Shown: positions 33,623 to 44,337, counted from the stretch's first letter. The stretch is DNA of 64,000 nucleotides from Amazonocrinis nigriterrae CENA67 (GCF_016056305.1 NZ_JAECZC010000108.1:1-64000); one strand, 5' to 3'. Notes: a model not told the origin generated them from the letters alone. Program-made: numbers and translations.

Positions 33623-34414
33623 CTAACCGGGAGTTTTCAAGTTTTCTGCGCCTTGAGTGACTTTAGCAGAGTCAATGCGATCGCCTTGTTGAATTTTGTT
33701 AACTACATCAAAGCCTTGGGTAACATAGCCAAACACAGCATAATTACCATCTAGGAACTCTAAATCAGCTAGAGCAAAGTAAAACTGTGACGAAGCTGAA
33801 TCAGGCTGTTGCGATCGCGCCATTGCAATAGCACCCTGTTTATGTTGTAACTGTGGTGGTTTAGTTACACCCGCTTCTTGGAATGTCTTACCATAAATCG
33901 GGCTTGCTTCTCCTTTGGGTTTAATTTCTAAAGGTATGTACCGTTGATTCCCAGTTTTTGGTTCAATATAACCACCCGTTCCCAATCTATTTGCTGGAAA
34001 TTTCGGGTCTTTGCTTTGGGGATCGCCGCCTTGAACTACGAACGGTTGGGGTTCGCGCACAACCCGATGGAAAACTAATCCATCGTATACACCTTTTTGC
34101 ACTAAATCGACAAAGTTACCGGCTGTAATTGGGGCATTGGTACCGTCTACTTCGATAGTAATCGGCGACCCTTTAACGGTCATCACCACAGTAGCCTTGC
34201 CTTCGAGCCGTGGTAAATCTTTCATTACTGGATTACTCTCACTTGTGGTTGCAGATACAGATGTTGCTTCAGTAGTAGTCGTCGTGGTGCTTGTCTGAGT
34301 CGCTGTAGAGGTGGGAGAAGAATTAGAACTAACCTGTTGTGTTGAACACCCTCCCAACATCAAAGCACCGACCATTAGAAGCACAACCAAAAATTTTGAA
34401 ACTTTTAACCGCAT
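33623..34414 (-). CDS. Cyclophilin-type peptidyl-prolyl isomerase lipoprotein
   Basis: 263 residues. The N-terminus is a lipoprotein signal (hydrophobic [16 protein letters not shown]; lipobox LGGC with Cys at residue 23). A Ser/Thr-rich linker follows, then the cyclophilin fold at about 75-260: [47 protein letters not shown] and [17 protein letters not shown]. The Phe-His-Arg-Val and Q-G-G-D motifs of the active site are present. It should help protein folding outside the cytoplasmic membrane or in the thylakoid lumen. Confidence 0.92.
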   Translation of the reverse strand: MRLKVSKFLVVLLMVGALMLGGCSTQQVSSNSSPTSTATQTSTTTTTTEATSVSATTSESNPVMKDLPRLEGKATVVMTVKGSPITIEVDGTNAPITAGNFVDLVQKGVYDGLVFHRVVREPQPFVVQGGDPQSKDPKFPANRLGTGGYIEPKTGNQRYIPLEIKPKGEASPIYGKTFQEAGVTKPPQLQHKQGAIAMARSQQPDSASSQFYFALADLEFLDGNYAVFGYVTQGFDVVNKIQQGDRIDSAKVTQGAENLKTPG

Positions 34415-34454
34415 TGCCAGTTACTGACTCAACCAGAGTATCTTATCCTTTCAA

Positions 34455-34545
34455 GGGGAATTGGGAATTGGGAATTGGGAATTGGGAATTGGGAATTGGG
34501 CATGGGGCATTGGGCATTGGGCATTGGGCATTGGGCATAAGTTAT
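34455..34545 (+). repeat. GGGAATT and GGGCATT heptamer tandem repeats
   Basis: Six units of GGGAATT are followed by one GGGCATG and five GGGCATT units, a clear case of two heptamer variants in one array. It lies between the cyclophilin start and ycf4 stop. A related block is at 35294-35345. Confidence 0.8.
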
Positions 34546-34620
34546 TTCTCCCTTATCTCCCTCATCACCTCATCACCCCTGCGCCCCTACACCCCTGCTC
34601 CCCTGCGCCTCTGCATTCCC

Positions 34621-35217
34621 TTAAAGTCCCTCTAGAGGTACACCCAAAAAGCGGGCTAATTCTGCGCCTTGAGTTTCTAATTCTGTTAAAGGTATTGGTT
34701 GACCTACTCGTGTTAAAGGAATGTCTCGCCGCCCTTTAATACGCAGGTAAAGTGCGCGACGGGGATTAATACCTTCTTTGATGTCTACCCGCACAGATTG
34801 CACATCTTGTACACGACTGTCAATCTCAATCCGACGGTTTTTGCCTGGAAATCCCCAACGAAAAATTTTGACGCTACCTGTTTCCTGATTAAAATCGTTG
34901 TAGCCACCTCCTACATCCCATAAAATCACTAGCCACAGGTATAAAGCTAAAAGCGAGCCAGCAATACCATATAACCCCATCACCAATCCTTGAGGTACGA
35001 ATACCAGTTGTGTTGGATCGCTAACTAGGAGTAAGTTTACTTTTAAGTAACTGGATATGGCAGCCAATAAAAATCCTGTGGCTCCCAATGTCACAACAGT
35101 TGCCCACCAGTAGTTGCTGAACCTACGAGAACCGAGAACTTTTTGATGCAGGACGCGTGAAGCGGATTTATCGCCATTAGGCGAGTCACCTTTGTTAATT
35201 TTTGTTGATGCCGTCAT
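34621..35217 (-). CDS. ycf4: Photosystem I assembly protein Ycf4
   Basis: 198 residues, ATG start at 35217. Two membrane helices follow a polar N-terminus: one around [20 protein letters not shown] and one around [20 protein letters not shown]. Then come [28 protein letters not shown] and [21 protein letters not shown], the family core. Ycf4 is a thylakoid protein that helps assemble photosystem I. Divergent from psbD, with a long regulatory gap. Confidence 0.95.
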   Translation of the reverse strand: MTASTKINKGDSPNGDKSASRVLHQKVLGSRRFSNYWWATVVTLGATGFLLAAISSYLKVNLLLVSDPTQLVFVPQGLVMGLYGIAGSLLALYLWLVILWDVGGGYNDFNQETGSVKIFRWGFPGKNRRIEIDSRVQDVQSVRVDIKEGINPRRALYLRIKGRRDIPLTRVGQPIPLTELETQGAELARFLGVPLEGL

Positions 35218-35735
35218 GAAACTATCTTGGCCTGTGAGTTCTTCCCTTTGTCAAGTCTGCCATTTGACCAGGATGTCTTGCAAGTTCAGTTTGGGAATTG
35301 GGTATTAGGGATTGGGGATTGGGTATTGGGCATGGGGCATGGGTTGAGTTATTCTCCCCATCATCTCCTCATCCCCCTCATCCCCCTCATCCCCCCATCT
35401 CCCCAGTCCCTAATTTTAAGATTTCTGAGAAAACTTGTGTCAGATTGTAAAATTTCTGATATTCATATTATTTAATAGGTTTGTGTTAAATAGCTGATTC
35501 ACTTCCGTAGTTCGGGCAAAAACCCCAACTAATGTGATAAGTTAAGAAGCATTAAGATATCAAAAGCTAGATTACTAGGTTTTGGTACGTGTAATGACAT
35601 AACCCTGAGAAATACTAGCCTATTTAGGTAGTAGATTCTCAGAATCTCAATGGTCTGAAAGCTGTTGAGACTGTCAAAAAAAACGTTAATTCCTCGCAAA
35701 ACGTTGCAATTTTAGTAAAAAGAGGATTTAGTTCG
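35218..35735 (+). promoter_or_regulatory. Leader and promoter region of psbD-psbC
   Basis: About 520 bp between ycf4 and psbD. The first part (35294-35400) holds GGGATTGGG-type and CCCCCTCAT short repeats; the last about 200 bp is AT-rich and free of repeats, and should hold the psbD promoter and 5' leader. AAGAGGA at about 35718-35724 is a good ribosome-binding site for the ATG at 35736. No light-response element could be defined by eye. Confidence 0.5.
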
Positions 35736-36791
35736 ATGACCATCGCAGTTGGACGCGCCCCCAGTAGAGGGTGGTTTGACGTTCTAGACGACTGGTTGAA
35801 GCGCGATCGCTTCGTGTTCGTAGGCTGGTCAGGGATCTTACTCTTCCCCTGCGCTTTCCTAGCATTAGGCGGTTGGCTAACCGGTACAACATTCGTCACC
35901 TCTTGGTACACCCACGGGTTAGCGTCATCATACTTAGAAGGCTGTAACTTTTTAACAGTAGCAGTATCATCACCCGCGGACAGCATGGGTCACTCATTGC
36001 TGTTGCTGTGGGGCCCAGAAGCCCAAGGCGACTTCACTCGTTGGTGTCAATTGGGCGGATTGTGGCCATTCGTAGCCCTACACGGAGCCTTTGGTTTAAT
36101 CGGCTTCATGTTGCGGCAATTTGAAATTGCCCGTCTAGTAGGCATCCGTCCATACAACGCCTTGGCATTCTCTGCTCCCATTGCAGTATTTGTCAGCGTC
36201 TTCTTGATGTACCCCTTGGGACAATCTTCTTGGTTCTTTGCACCCAGCTTCGGAGTAGCAGCGATTTTCCGCTTCTTGCTGTTCCTACAAGGGTTCCACA
36301 ACTGGACACTCAACCCCTTCCACATGATGGGTGTAGCTGGTGTATTGGGTGGTGCGCTGTTGTGTGCGATTCACGGTGCAACTGTAGAAAACACTTTGTT
36401 TGAAGACGGTGAAGGCTCCAACACCTTCCGCGCTTTCAATCCTACCCAGTCCGAAGAAACCTACTCCATGGTGACAGCAAACCGTTTCTGGTCACAGATT
36501 TTCGGTATTGCTTTCTCCAACAAGCGTTGGCTGCACTTCTTCATGTTGTTTGTGCCAGTTACAGGCTTGTGGATGGCGTCTGTAGGTATTGTCGGTTTGG
36601 CACTCAACCTACGGGCCTATGACTTCGTGTCCCAAGAATTGCGGGCAGCAGAAGACCCAGAATTTGAAACCTTCTATACCAAAAACATTTTGCTGAACGA
36701 GGGTATCCGCGCTTGGATGGCTCCTCAAGACCAGCCTCACGAACAATTTGTATTCCCTGAAGAGGTACTACCACGTGGTAACGCTCTCTAA
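35736..36791 (+). CDS. psbD: Photosystem II reaction-centre protein D2
   Basis: 351 residues, the normal length. D2 pairs with D1 to bind P680, pheophytin, quinone QA and the non-haem iron in the thylakoid membrane. The sequence is unmistakable: [20 protein letters not shown] start, [40 protein letters not shown] (helix D with His ligand of chlorophyll), [20 protein letters not shown] (iron-ligand His), and the end [12 protein letters not shown]. Its last 17 bases overlap the psbC start, so the two are co-transcribed and probably translationally coupled. Confidence 0.99.
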   Translation: MTIAVGRAPSRGWFDVLDDWLKRDRFVFVGWSGILLFPCAFLALGGWLTGTTFVTSWYTHGLASSYLEGCNFLTVAVSSPADSMGHSLLLLWGPEAQGDFTRWCQLGGLWPFVALHGAFGLIGFMLRQFEIARLVGIRPYNALAFSAPIAVFVSVFLMYPLGQSSWFFAPSFGVAAIFRFLLFLQGFHNWTLNPFHMMGVAGVLGGALLCAIHGATVENTLFEDGEGSNTFRAFNPTQSEETYSMVTANRFWSQIFGIAFSNKRWLHFFMLFVPVTGLWMASVGIVGLALNLRAYDFVSQELRAAEDPEFETFYTKNILLNEGIRAWMAPQDQPHEQFVFPEEVLPRGNAL

Positions 36792-38163
36792 TAGATCTTC
36801 GATCATAGGCGGCGGACGCGACCAGGAATCCACCGGTTTTGCTTGGTGGTCTGGTAATGCTCGCTTAATCAACCTATCCGGTAAACTACTTGGTGCCCAC
36901 GTTGCCCATGCTGGTTTGATAGTCTTCTGGGCCGGAGCGATGACTTTGTTTGAAGTCGCTCACTTCGTTCCTGAAAAGCCCATGTACGAGCAGGGCTTAA
37001 TCTTGCTACCTCACCTCGCTACCTTAGGTTGGGGTGTTGGTGCTGGTGGTGAAGTTATCGACACCTTCCCCTACTTTGTAGTTGGTGTACTCCACCTAAT
37101 TTCCTCAGCCGTATTGGGTTTTGGTGGTATTTATCATGCCGTCCGTGGCCCAGAAACCTTAGAAGAGTACTCCTCTTTCTTTGGTTACGACTGGAAAGAC
37201 AAGAACAAGATGACCAACATCATCGGTTTCCACCTGATCATTTTGGGAGTCGGTGCGCTGTTGTTGGTACTGAAGGCAATGTTCTTCGGTGGTTTGTACG
37301 ACACCTGGGCACCTGGTGGTGGTGATGTTCGCGTCATTACTAACCCAACACTCAACCCAGCGGTTATCTTCGGTTATCTGATTAAGTCTCCCTTCGGTGG
37401 CGAAGGCTGGATTGTCAGCGTCGATAACTTAGAAGATGTCGTCGGCGGTCACATTTGGGTTGCTCTAATTTGTATTTCTGGCGGTATCTGGCACATCTTC
37501 ACCAAGCCTTTTGGCTGGGCACGTCGTGCGTTCATCTGGTCTGGTGAAGCTTACCTCTCCTACAGCTTGGGTGCTTTGTCCTTGATGGGCTTCATCGCTT
37601 CCTGTATGGTTTGGTATAACAACACTGTTTACCCCAGTGAATTCTTTGGCCCTACTGGCCCTGAAGCTTCTCAAGCTCAAGCCCTTACTTTCTTAATCCG
37701 TGACCAACGCTTAGGTGCTAACGTCGGTTCTGCACAAGGCCCCACAGGTCTAGGTAAATACTTGATGCGCTCTCCTACAGGTGAAATCATCTTCGGTGGT
37801 GAAACCATGCGCTTCTGGGATTTCCGCGGCCCTTGGTTAGAGCCTCTGCGTGGCCCTAACGGTCTTGACTTAGACAAAATTAAGAAGGATATTCAGCCTT
37901 GGCAAGCTCGTCGCGCCGCTGAATACATGACCCACGCTCCTTTGGGTTCTTTGAACTCTGTGGGTGGTGTGGCTACTGAAATCAACTCCTTCAACTACGT
38001 ATCTCCCCGCGCTTGGTTGGCAACCTCTCACTTCGTATTAGGCTTCTTCTTCTTGATTGGTCACTTGTGGCACGCTGGTCGCGCCCGCGCTGCTGCTGGT
38101 GGTTTCGAGAAAGGTATTGACCGTGAGACTGAGCCAGTATTGTTCATGAATGAACTTGACTAA
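36775..38163 (+). CDS. psbC: Photosystem II CP43 antenna protein
   Basis: 462 residues starting at the GTG at 36775, inside psbD (17-bp overlap); GAAGAGG at 36759-36765 is its ribosome-binding site. The upstream in-frame ATG at 36748 would add nine residues not found in the family. CP43 is the inner antenna of photosystem II, with six membrane helices and about 13 chlorophylls, and gives ligand Glu and Arg to the manganese cluster. [20 protein letters not shown] start, the large lumenal loop with [20 protein letters not shown] (Glu and Arg near the Mn4CaO5 cluster) and the C-terminal VLFMNELD are typical. A hairpin terminator follows. Confidence 0.98.
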   Translation: MVTLSNRSSIIGGGRDQESTGFAWWSGNARLINLSGKLLGAHVAHAGLIVFWAGAMTLFEVAHFVPEKPMYEQGLILLPHLATLGWGVGAGGEVIDTFPYFVVGVLHLISSAVLGFGGIYHAVRGPETLEEYSSFFGYDWKDKNKMTNIIGFHLIILGVGALLLVLKAMFFGGLYDTWAPGGGDVRVITNPTLNPAVIFGYLIKSPFGGEGWIVSVDNLEDVVGGHIWVALICISGGIWHIFTKPFGWARRAFIWSGEAYLSYSLGALSLMGFIASCMVWYNNTVYPSEFFGPTGPEASQAQALTFLIRDQRLGANVGSAQGPTGLGKYLMRSPTGEIIFGGETMRFWDFRGPWLEPLRGPNGLDLDKIKKDIQPWQARRAAEYMTHAPLGSLNSVGGVATEINSFNYVSPRAWLATSHFVLGFFFLIGHLWHAGRARAAAGGFEKGIDRETEPVLFMNELD

Positions 38164-38204
38164 GCTGCAAATTTTCTTTCATCACTGACAATCAAATACT
38201 TTAT

Positions 38205-38234
38205 AAGCTCTTGTGTAAAAGCAAGAGCTTTTTT
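38205..38234 (+). terminator. Rho-independent terminator after psbC
   Basis: Perfect 9-bp stem AAGCTCTTG/CAAGAGCTT with loop TGTAAAAG, directly followed by TTTT and C. It lies 42 bp after the psbC stop and ends the psbDC operon. Confidence 0.85.
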
Positions 38235-38261
38235 CTATTGCTTATGATAGCCTTATCTATC

Positions 38262-39338
38262 CTACTTGGTTAACTGAGTTCGTCCTGAACCATCTGCTTT
38301 CATCACATAAATGTTATCTACTGACTCCAACGTAGAAGATTCAAAGGCAATTTTTTTACCATCCGGTGACCAAACAGGGTGTTCATCATAGTATTTGGAT
38401 GGCTTTGATTTTTTGCTTAGATTAGTAAGTTTTGAACCGTCAGCATTCATTACGTAAATATTGCTATCAAAATCTAAAGCAATCTGTTTACTATTGGGTG
38501 ACCAACTAGGATTAATAAAGTAATTAATGCTCAGCAGACGGCGCAATTTTGAACCGTTAGCATTCATTATATAAAGTTGACTTGAGTCATTTTGACAATC
38601 TTTGGACACAAAAATAATCTGTTTACCATCTGGTGACCAAGCTAGTCTATAAATAGAATTTTTAGTTGATTTTTTCAACAGGCTAATTTTTTGCGTACCA
38701 TCTGCATTTACTGTGTAAATTTCAAACTCAGATAAATTACAGCCACTACTCGCAAGAAGAATCCGTTTACCATCAGGCGACCAAACAGGGTATAAAGGTA
38801 AGTTATTGTCTTGCAAAGGAATTAACCCTGAACCATTAGCATTAATCACATAAAAACCACGACTACCGGCAAAAGCAATTTGCTGTCCATTTGAAGACCA
38901 AGAAGGTGAATCATTGTGGATTACGTCCTTAGTTAAAAGAGTCCGTTTTGAACCATCAGCATTCATCAGATAAATATTTATCGTTGAATTGTACTCAGAA
39001 ACAAAAGCAATTTGCTTGCCATTCGGCGACCAGGTAGGGTAAAAATCTCTTAGAGGATTTTTAGTTAAGTTCCTTTGACCGGAACCATCAGCATTCATTA
39101 GATAAATTTCCAGATTGCCATCTCTACCTGAGACAAAGGCAATTCGCTTACCATCCGGTGACCAAACGGGAAATCGATTGCCTGGTGGGTTGTTAGTTAT
39201 TGTTGGCAGCTTTTCTTCAGCATTTGCCCTATCTTTGCGAATAAAATAATTGCCAAACAGGCTCAAGATTAGAAGTAATAAGCAAAAATAAATAAAACTA
39301 TTTAGTTTAGTAGTTAATATGCGGTTATTCTTTTCCAT
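38262..39338 (-). CDS. TolB-like beta-propeller protein (PD40/WD40-like repeats), membrane anchored
   Basis: About 358 residues from the ATG at 39338; a TTG at 39350 is also in frame. One hydrophobic anchor near the N-terminus (about 15-35, [18 protein letters not shown]) places the rest outside the membrane. About seven PD40 units follow, each with a W-S-P-(D/N)-G-K-x-I-(A/L)-F pattern and a linked IY(L/V)MNADGS. It has the look of a TolB C-terminal propeller without the N-terminal TolB domain. Such proteins bind other envelope proteins; there is no evidence for peptidase activity. Convergent with psbC across the terminator. Confidence 0.82.
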   Translation of the reverse strand: MEKNNRILTTKLNSFIYFCLLLLILSLFGNYFIRKDRANAEEKLPTITNNPPGNRFPVWSPDGKRIAFVSGRDGNLEIYLMNADGSGQRNLTKNPLRDFYPTWSPNGKQIAFVSEYNSTINIYLMNADGSKRTLLTKDVIHNDSPSWSSNGQQIAFAGSRGFYVINANGSGLIPLQDNNLPLYPVWSPDGKRILLASSGCNLSEFEIYTVNADGTQKISLLKKSTKNSIYRLAWSPDGKQIIFVSKDCQNDSSQLYIMNANGSKLRRLLSINYFINPSWSPNSKQIALDFDSNIYVMNADGSKLTNLSKKSKPSKYYDEHPVWSPDGKKIAFESSTLESVDNIYVMKADGSGRTQLTK

Positions 39339-39367
39339 GTCTGAATACAATTATGAAAATAGCTGAT

Positions 39368-40219
39368 TCACCCTGTGCCTACATTCATTGCTGCTAAAAT
39401 AGCTTTTTGACTAACCTCTTTATAAACAGTCTCCAAATATTTCATTACCACGTCACTTGAGGTTAAATTGACTGCATTATCTTCTGCCTTAGCTAGGGGA
39501 ATTGCTCCCAATGTATCTAATACTGTCTCGCTACTCGATGGTGCAATCACTACTAGAGATGACTCTAGCGGCTCATTATATTGCCAGAAATCAGCAATTT
39601 TTACAGAATGTTGTGTAGTAGGGATGAGTTGTTGAGTATCAGGTGTTTCCGGTGCAGCAGCTTCCACTTTAGCGCCGCGTAACTGACGTAAGTCACTGAT
39701 AATTTGTTCTTTGGTGCGTCCGCGTAATTGAAAGAGTACAAACGGGTCTTCACTGAAGCGATCGCCTAACTGATAGTATACTGCACCTACATGTTTACAA
39801 GGGTTTACCTTGTCTGGACAAGAGCATTTACTGTGAACATCACCCAAGGTAAAAGGAAATAATGAAAGTCCGTTGGTAGTGAATACTTCTTCTATATTTT
39901 GTGGCATTTCTCCCGCCAATAATTTGGCAGCAAACACTGCTTTGTGGGACATTGTTTCTATGACGTATCCCCATTCTTCATCAGTAAAAGCATTCAGGGA
40001 TAGAGAAACTTTGTAAGGTTCTGCTTCACTACCTTGTACTCTAGCTAATACTTTTGCACCTTTAAATTCGATACTCAAGACGTTTCCCTGACGAGCATAA
40101 TTTCTCGCTCGTTCTAAACGCTTTTTGAAGCGATAGGAATCGAGTAGATCTAGCCATCTTTGTGACCACCATTCTCGACTGGCTTGAAGAGTGTAATTTG
40201 TCATTGTTGTTGTTACCAT
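39368..40219 (-). CDS. SWIM zinc-finger protein
   Basis: 283 residues. A SWIM motif (C-x-C-x-n-C-x-H) is clear at about 130-145: HSKCSCPDKVNPCKHVGAVY. The N-terminal part includes REWWSQRWLDLLDSYRFKKR, GNVLSIEFKGAKVLARVQGS and SLNAFTDEEW. SWIM domains bind DNA or proteins. The gene is 54 bp after the SNF2 helicase gene on the same strand. SWIM proteins and SNF2 helicases often occur as neighbours or fusions, so they probably act together in chromosome or RNA-polymerase maintenance. Confidence 0.85.
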   Translation of the reverse strand: MVTTTMTNYTLQASREWWSQRWLDLLDSYRFKKRLERARNYARQGNVLSIEFKGAKVLARVQGSEAEPYKVSLSLNAFTDEEWGYVIETMSHKAVFAAKLLAGEMPQNIEEVFTTNGLSLFPFTLGDVHSKCSCPDKVNPCKHVGAVYYQLGDRFSEDPFVLFQLRGRTKEQIISDLRQLRGAKVEAAAPETPDTQQLIPTTQHSVKIADFWQYNEPLESSLVVIAPSSSETVLDTLGAIPLAKAEDNAVNLTSSDVVMKYLETVYKEVSQKAILAAMNVGTG

Positions 40220-40273
40220 AAATATTTTTTGATCACGCAGAGACGCAAAGTCGCAGAGAAGAGTGTGAAGAGT

Positions 40274-43200
40274 TTATTCTGAATCTTCATCAATGATTGC
40301 ATTGCGGTCAAGGATTAGTAAGTTACGGAGTTGGTCTGTATCCATTTCAGTCAGCCACTCTTCTCCTGCACTAACTACTTGTTCAGCGAGTTGTTTTTTA
40401 CTTTCAATCATGTCATGAATTTTCTCTTCTAAAGTGCCAGTACAGACAAATTTATGCACTTGAACATTGCGGGTTTGACCAATACGAAATACTCTGTCTG
40501 TGGCTTGATTCTCAACAGCGGGATTCCACCATCTATCGAAATGAAATACATGATTTGCTCTTGTTAAATTCAGTCCTACTCCACCAGCTTTGAGAGAAAG
40601 AATCATAATTGGAGGGCCTTGAGGGTCGTGCTGGAAACGGTCAATCATTTCCTCACGTTGTTTTTTACTGGTGCTACCATATAAAAACAATATTTCTCTT
40701 CCTAGCTGTTTTTCTAAATGAGGTTTGAGCAACTTGCCCCATTCAGCAAATTGGGTGAAAATTAAAGCGCGATCGCCTTCTGCTAAAGCCACATCTAACA
40801 TCTCTTCTAGCCGTTGTAATTTGGCTGAATGATGTTGTTCTAAAGAGTCAGCTTTTAAATATTGCGCTGGGTGATTGCAAATTTGTTTAAGTTTAACTAG
40901 TAAAGCTAAAATCATTCCCCGACGTTGCAATCCTTCCGCAGATTCAATATCTGTTAAAGATGCTTCTACTACTTGTTGATAAAGTGTAGCTTGTTCAGCA
41001 GTAAGTCCACAAAATACAGTCATTTCTTGCTTATCTGGCAAGTCTTGAATGATTTCACGGTCTGTTTTCAAACGCCGCAGAATAAAAGGCTGTACTAAAG
41101 AACGTAATTGATTCAAAGAAGCTGCATCACCATACTTTTCAATTGGCATGGCAAATCGTCGTTGAAAAAATTGGCGATTGCCTAAATAACCAGGATTAAG
41201 AAAATCTAAAATTGACCACAATTCTTGCAGTCGATTCTCTACTGGTGTCCCCGTCAAAGCAATACGAAATGTTGCTTCTAATTGCCGCACTGCCTGCGAT
41301 TGTTTTGCTTCGGAGTTTTTCACATTTTGGGCTTCGTCTAAAACAATTGCTTGCCAAGAAACGCCTTGTAATGATTTAATATCCCGGTAAATTAGTGAGT
41401 AACTGGTAATCACTAAATCATGTTTTTTGACTGCTTCTACAAAGGCTTTACCTTTCGGGCGTTTGTCACCGTGATATTGCAAAACTTTGAGTGTGGGGGC
41501 AAATCTTTTAACTTCTCTTTCCCAGTTACTTAAAACAGAAGTGGGACAAACTAATAAAGTTGGTTTTTCTAGTGCATCTTGTTCTTTGAGGTGTAAGAGA
41601 AATGCGATGAACTGAATGGTCTTTCCTAAACCCATATCGTCGGCGAGACAGGCACCCAAACCCCAACGTTCTAGGAAAGCTAGCCAAGCCGCACCGCGTT
41701 CTTGATATGGTCGTAACTGTCCTTTAAAATTGGCTGGTGTGGGCAAAGGTGCGATCGCTTGATTGTTTGTCAACGCCCCAATTAATTCTTGCAATGCCCC
41801 AGAGGCTTCAAAGCTGACTACTGGTAATTTTTCTACTACCTGTGTATCTCCTGTACTGAGACGCAAAGCATCTTCCAAGGAAAGGGACATTTGGTCTTTG
41901 CGAGAGGCAAAAAAGGCTTGGGCTGTTTTAATATCTTGGGGGCGTAACTCCACCCATTCACCATTAATTTCGACTAGTGGACTATTCAACGCCACCAACC
42001 TATCAAATTGGGCTTTGGAAATAGTTTGTCCGCCAATAGCCAATTGCCACTGAAAATTCAGTAAACTCTGTAAACCCAAGCGTCCTTGTTTTGTGTTTGG
42101 GGTTTGGGCACTAATTTTTAAACCCAAACGGTTCGCCCATCCTTCGCGGTTCGCCAAACTGGGAGGTAAAATCACACCCAAACCGCTATCTTCAAACCTC
42201 CAAGCCACAGACTTGATAAACTCATATGCTTGTAACGGGTTGAGGCGGCAAGATTGGGGAGATGCGGTTTCTAAACTGGGGGCGATCGCAGGATACAATC
42301 GAGAAGCTAATCCCAATCCCCGTAAAAATGTTTCTTGGGGTTGTGCAATTGTGCGATTTTGATAAATAAATTGTTCAACTGGATGTTCCCAAATAGTTGC
42401 CGCATCTACTACAAACTCTGGATCGTCAGTTGCTTGGAGAAAATACGCCAAAATCCAATCTGTTTCCTCAGCTTCCGGCGATAGCAGTTGAAAACAAGTA
42501 CGAAACTGTGGTTTTCCAGCCAATTGGTATTGTAGCGGCAAAGTCCAAGCTTTCAGTGCTGCTTCCAGACGTTCCGCCCCTATTGCATCTGCATTGACTG
42601 TACCAGATGCACTAGTTAAAGCTTGTAACCACTGTCGCACCGCAGGTGGTAAAGACGCTATCACCCTAGTTTCAATGACAGGTTGAGAACCAACCATCTC
42701 TCGCACTTGGGCATCTATCGTACTGTTGAGAAATCCCAGCAATAATTCTTGAGGTTCAGTTGGAAAATTTAGTGCTAAGTGCTGAGTGCTGAGGAGCCAC
42801 TGCGGTGAGGTAGCCCCCATCTTGGCGGTTTCCGTCGATGGGGGACTACCGAACCCGAAGGGTCTTGGGGTTTCCCCAAGTGGAGCATGTGGCGTTGCTG
42901 AGTCTTTTTCTTCTAACTCAGCACTCAGCACTTTTAACTCAGCACTTTCTTGATAAGTCCGACAACCCAATGGCATTTTCGCTGCAAATTTATCCAGGCG
43001 GGTGCTGTCTACAGCACTGTCTAGTAGTACTTGCCACTTGGCAATCATAGAACCGTCGAGTTGCCGCTGAATGTTTGGTAAAAACTTAGAACGTGAGATT
43101 AAGTCTAGACTCCAACGGGCAATTTGTGACCAAAAGCGTAAATCACCACTTAAAAAAGTATCTTCCCCGTTAACAGCATTCAAGGGGATAGAAGTGAGAA

Positions 43201-43645
43201 ATTTGATTGCTTCGGTTGGGTTGAGACAAAAACCCTCGACTCGCCAAGGTTGTAAATATGGCGGTGAGTCTGTTTCCAACCCCAAGCTGGCAGAATGTAC
43301 TGGGGAAAGGGTTACTATTCCTGAGTCACTGTTTTCTAGAATATGAGTTGGTAAAGCAATGATTTGGGAGTGTGTCGGGATTACTTGAGTAGCACTTACA
43401 GCTTTGCGTGTTCGCCCAGTAACAGTGACAGCAGCTGCGGCTGGTTGTATGGAGTTGGGAATTGTTATTTTTTGTAAACGTAACCACTCACCTAACTCGG
43501 CTGCTGTCATGGAAAGTGGATTTACTGGTATATCTTTCGACAGACTCGCATCGAAATTCACCGCAGGCGATCGCCAAGTTTCACCCCAAATAAATAAACA
43601 ACCATTTTGATTTTTTAGTAACCAATTACCGTGTAAAATTGCCAT
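40274..43645 (-). CDS. SNF2-family DEAD/DEAH-like helicase with a repeat insertion
   Basis: 1123 residues. A long N-terminal part (SNF2-helicase-associated region, about 1-600) precedes the motor: motif I LADDMGLGKTIQFIAFL (about 665-680), motif II VLDEAQNVKN (about 769), TGTPVENRLQELWSILDFL, and the C-terminal lobe with ALIFTQFAEWGKLLKPHL, LSLKAGGVGLNLTRANHV and ATDRVFRIGQTRNVQVHKF. It belongs with bacterial HepA/RapA-type SNF2 ATPases that remodel protein-DNA complexes. Residues about 232-292 come from an inserted palindromic repeat (42771-42947) that leaves the frame open. It precedes the SWIM gene. Confidence 0.9.
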   Translation of the reverse strand: MAILHGNWLLKNQNGCLFIWGETWRSPAVNFDASLSKDIPVNPLSMTAAELGEWLRLQKITIPNSIQPAAAAVTVTGRTRKAVSATQVIPTHSQIIALPTHILENSDSGIVTLSPVHSASLGLETDSPPYLQPWRVEGFCLNPTEAIKFLTSIPLNAVNGEDTFLSGDLRFWSQIARWSLDLISRSKFLPNIQRQLDGSMIAKWQVLLDSAVDSTRLDKFAAKMPLGCRTYQESAELKVLSAELEEKDSATPHAPLGETPRPFGFGSPPSTETAKMGATSPQWLLSTQHLALNFPTEPQELLLGFLNSTIDAQVREMVGSQPVIETRVIASLPPAVRQWLQALTSASGTVNADAIGAERLEAALKAWTLPLQYQLAGKPQFRTCFQLLSPEAEETDWILAYFLQATDDPEFVVDAATIWEHPVEQFIYQNRTIAQPQETFLRGLGLASRLYPAIAPSLETASPQSCRLNPLQAYEFIKSVAWRFEDSGLGVILPPSLANREGWANRLGLKISAQTPNTKQGRLGLQSLLNFQWQLAIGGQTISKAQFDRLVALNSPLVEINGEWVELRPQDIKTAQAFFASRKDQMSLSLEDALRLSTGDTQVVEKLPVVSFEASGALQELIGALTNNQAIAPLPTPANFKGQLRPYQERGAAWLAFLERWGLGACLADDMGLGKTIQFIAFLLHLKEQDALEKPTLLVCPTSVLSNWEREVKRFAPTLKVLQYHGDKRPKGKAFVEAVKKHDLVITSYSLIYRDIKSLQGVSWQAIVLDEAQNVKNSEAKQSQAVRQLEATFRIALTGTPVENRLQELWSILDFLNPGYLGNRQFFQRRFAMPIEKYGDAASLNQLRSLVQPFILRRLKTDREIIQDLPDKQEMTVFCGLTAEQATLYQQVVEASLTDIESAEGLQRRGMILALLVKLKQICNHPAQYLKADSLEQHHSAKLQRLEEMLDVALAEGDRALIFTQFAEWGKLLKPHLEKQLGREILFLYGSTSKKQREEMIDRFQHDPQGPPIMILSLKAGGVGLNLTRANHVFHFDRWWNPAVENQATDRVFRIGQTRNVQVHKFVCTGTLEEKIHDMIESKKQLAEQVVSAGEEWLTEMDTDQLRNLLILDRNAIIDEDSE
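42771..42947. repeat. Palindromic repeat element inserted in frame in the SNF2 gene
   Basis: AAGTGCTGAGTGCTGAG (42777-42793) and its exact reverse complement (42917-42933) enclose about 120 bp with an inner inverted pair (TAGCCCCCATCTTGG, and CGATGGGGGACTA). The insert is read as about 60 residues (SAELKVLSAELEEKDSATPH...) in the non-catalytic N-terminal part of the helicase. The same GTGCTGA units occur as intergenic repeats at about 58960-59045 and 59300-59335. Confidence 0.75.
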
Positions 43646-43788
43646 TTGCCAAACTACTCAGATTTTTTTAACTAAAGCAATGAAATAGTAGAATTTTTAC
43701 TTGGATGATTTTTTCAGATGAATCTTGATGCAGATACTGAAAAAATAAATACATTAAATAGAAGAGACATTATAAACAATCAGTAGTA

Positions 43789-44337
43789 ATGAAATTTCCC
43801 CTTTATAAAGTTTTAAACAATGGGACAACAGTAGAACTAGATTATATGCAGCCTCAAGAACAGGAGGTTGTGAGGGCATTATTAAATGATGTAATTCTTG
43901 AAGGTAAGACCTATCCGCAAAAGCAACCCCTCTCTCAGGCAGAATTTTCAACGTATTGGTTGAGTCAAGATGCCTTTGTTGTTAGGGCATCTGGTCAAAA
44001 AGCCACATCCGAACCACAAGAAGTATTGGGCGCGTTTTATCTCAAGCCCAATTTTCCAGGTCGGTGTAGCCATATTTGCAACGCTGGTTTTATTGTACAA
44101 CCTGGTTTGCGAAGTCAGGGTATAGGGCGGTTCATGGGAGAGTCGATGTTGTTGATAGCCGCTAGCCTGGGATACGAGGCGGTGATGTTCAATTTGGTAT
44201 TTGAATCTAATATACCTTCAATTAAACTTTGGAAATCTTTGGGATTTGATATCATTGGAAGCATTCCCCATGCTGCAAAGCTAGCTGATGGACAAGTGGT
44301 AAACGCGCTTGTGATGTATCGCGCTTTGCGCGATTAG
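43789..44337 (+). CDS. GNAT-family N-acetyltransferase
   Basis: 182 residues. The acetyl-CoA loop (motif A) is seen in NAGFIVQPGLRSQGIGRFMG (R-x-x-G-I-G), followed by the family's C-terminal NLVFESNIPSIKLWKSLGF (N-x-x-S-I-x-L-x-x-x-x-G-F). It transfers acetyl groups to an amine; the substrate, possibly a protein or small molecule, is unknown. ATG start at 43789; 99 bp before pnp on the same strand, so possibly co-transcribed. Confidence 0.88.
   Translation: MKFPLYKVLNNGTTVELDYMQPQEQEVVRALLNDVILEGKTYPQKQPLSQAEFSTYWLSQDAFVVRASGQKATSEPQEVLGAFYLKPNFPGRCSHICNAGFIVQPGLRSQGIGRFMGESMLLIAASLGYEAVMFNLVFESNIPSIKLWKSLGFDIIGSIPHAAKLADGQVVNALVMYRALRD

Noticed and set aside
34339-34739. Frames with repeated [11 protein letters not shown]
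   Set aside because: Translations of heptamer tandem repeats, not genes.
36748-36774. Longer psbC start at the ATG at 36748
   Set aside because: It adds MYSLKRYYH, which is not in CP43; the GTG at 36775 has a ribosome-binding site and gives the normal 462 residues.
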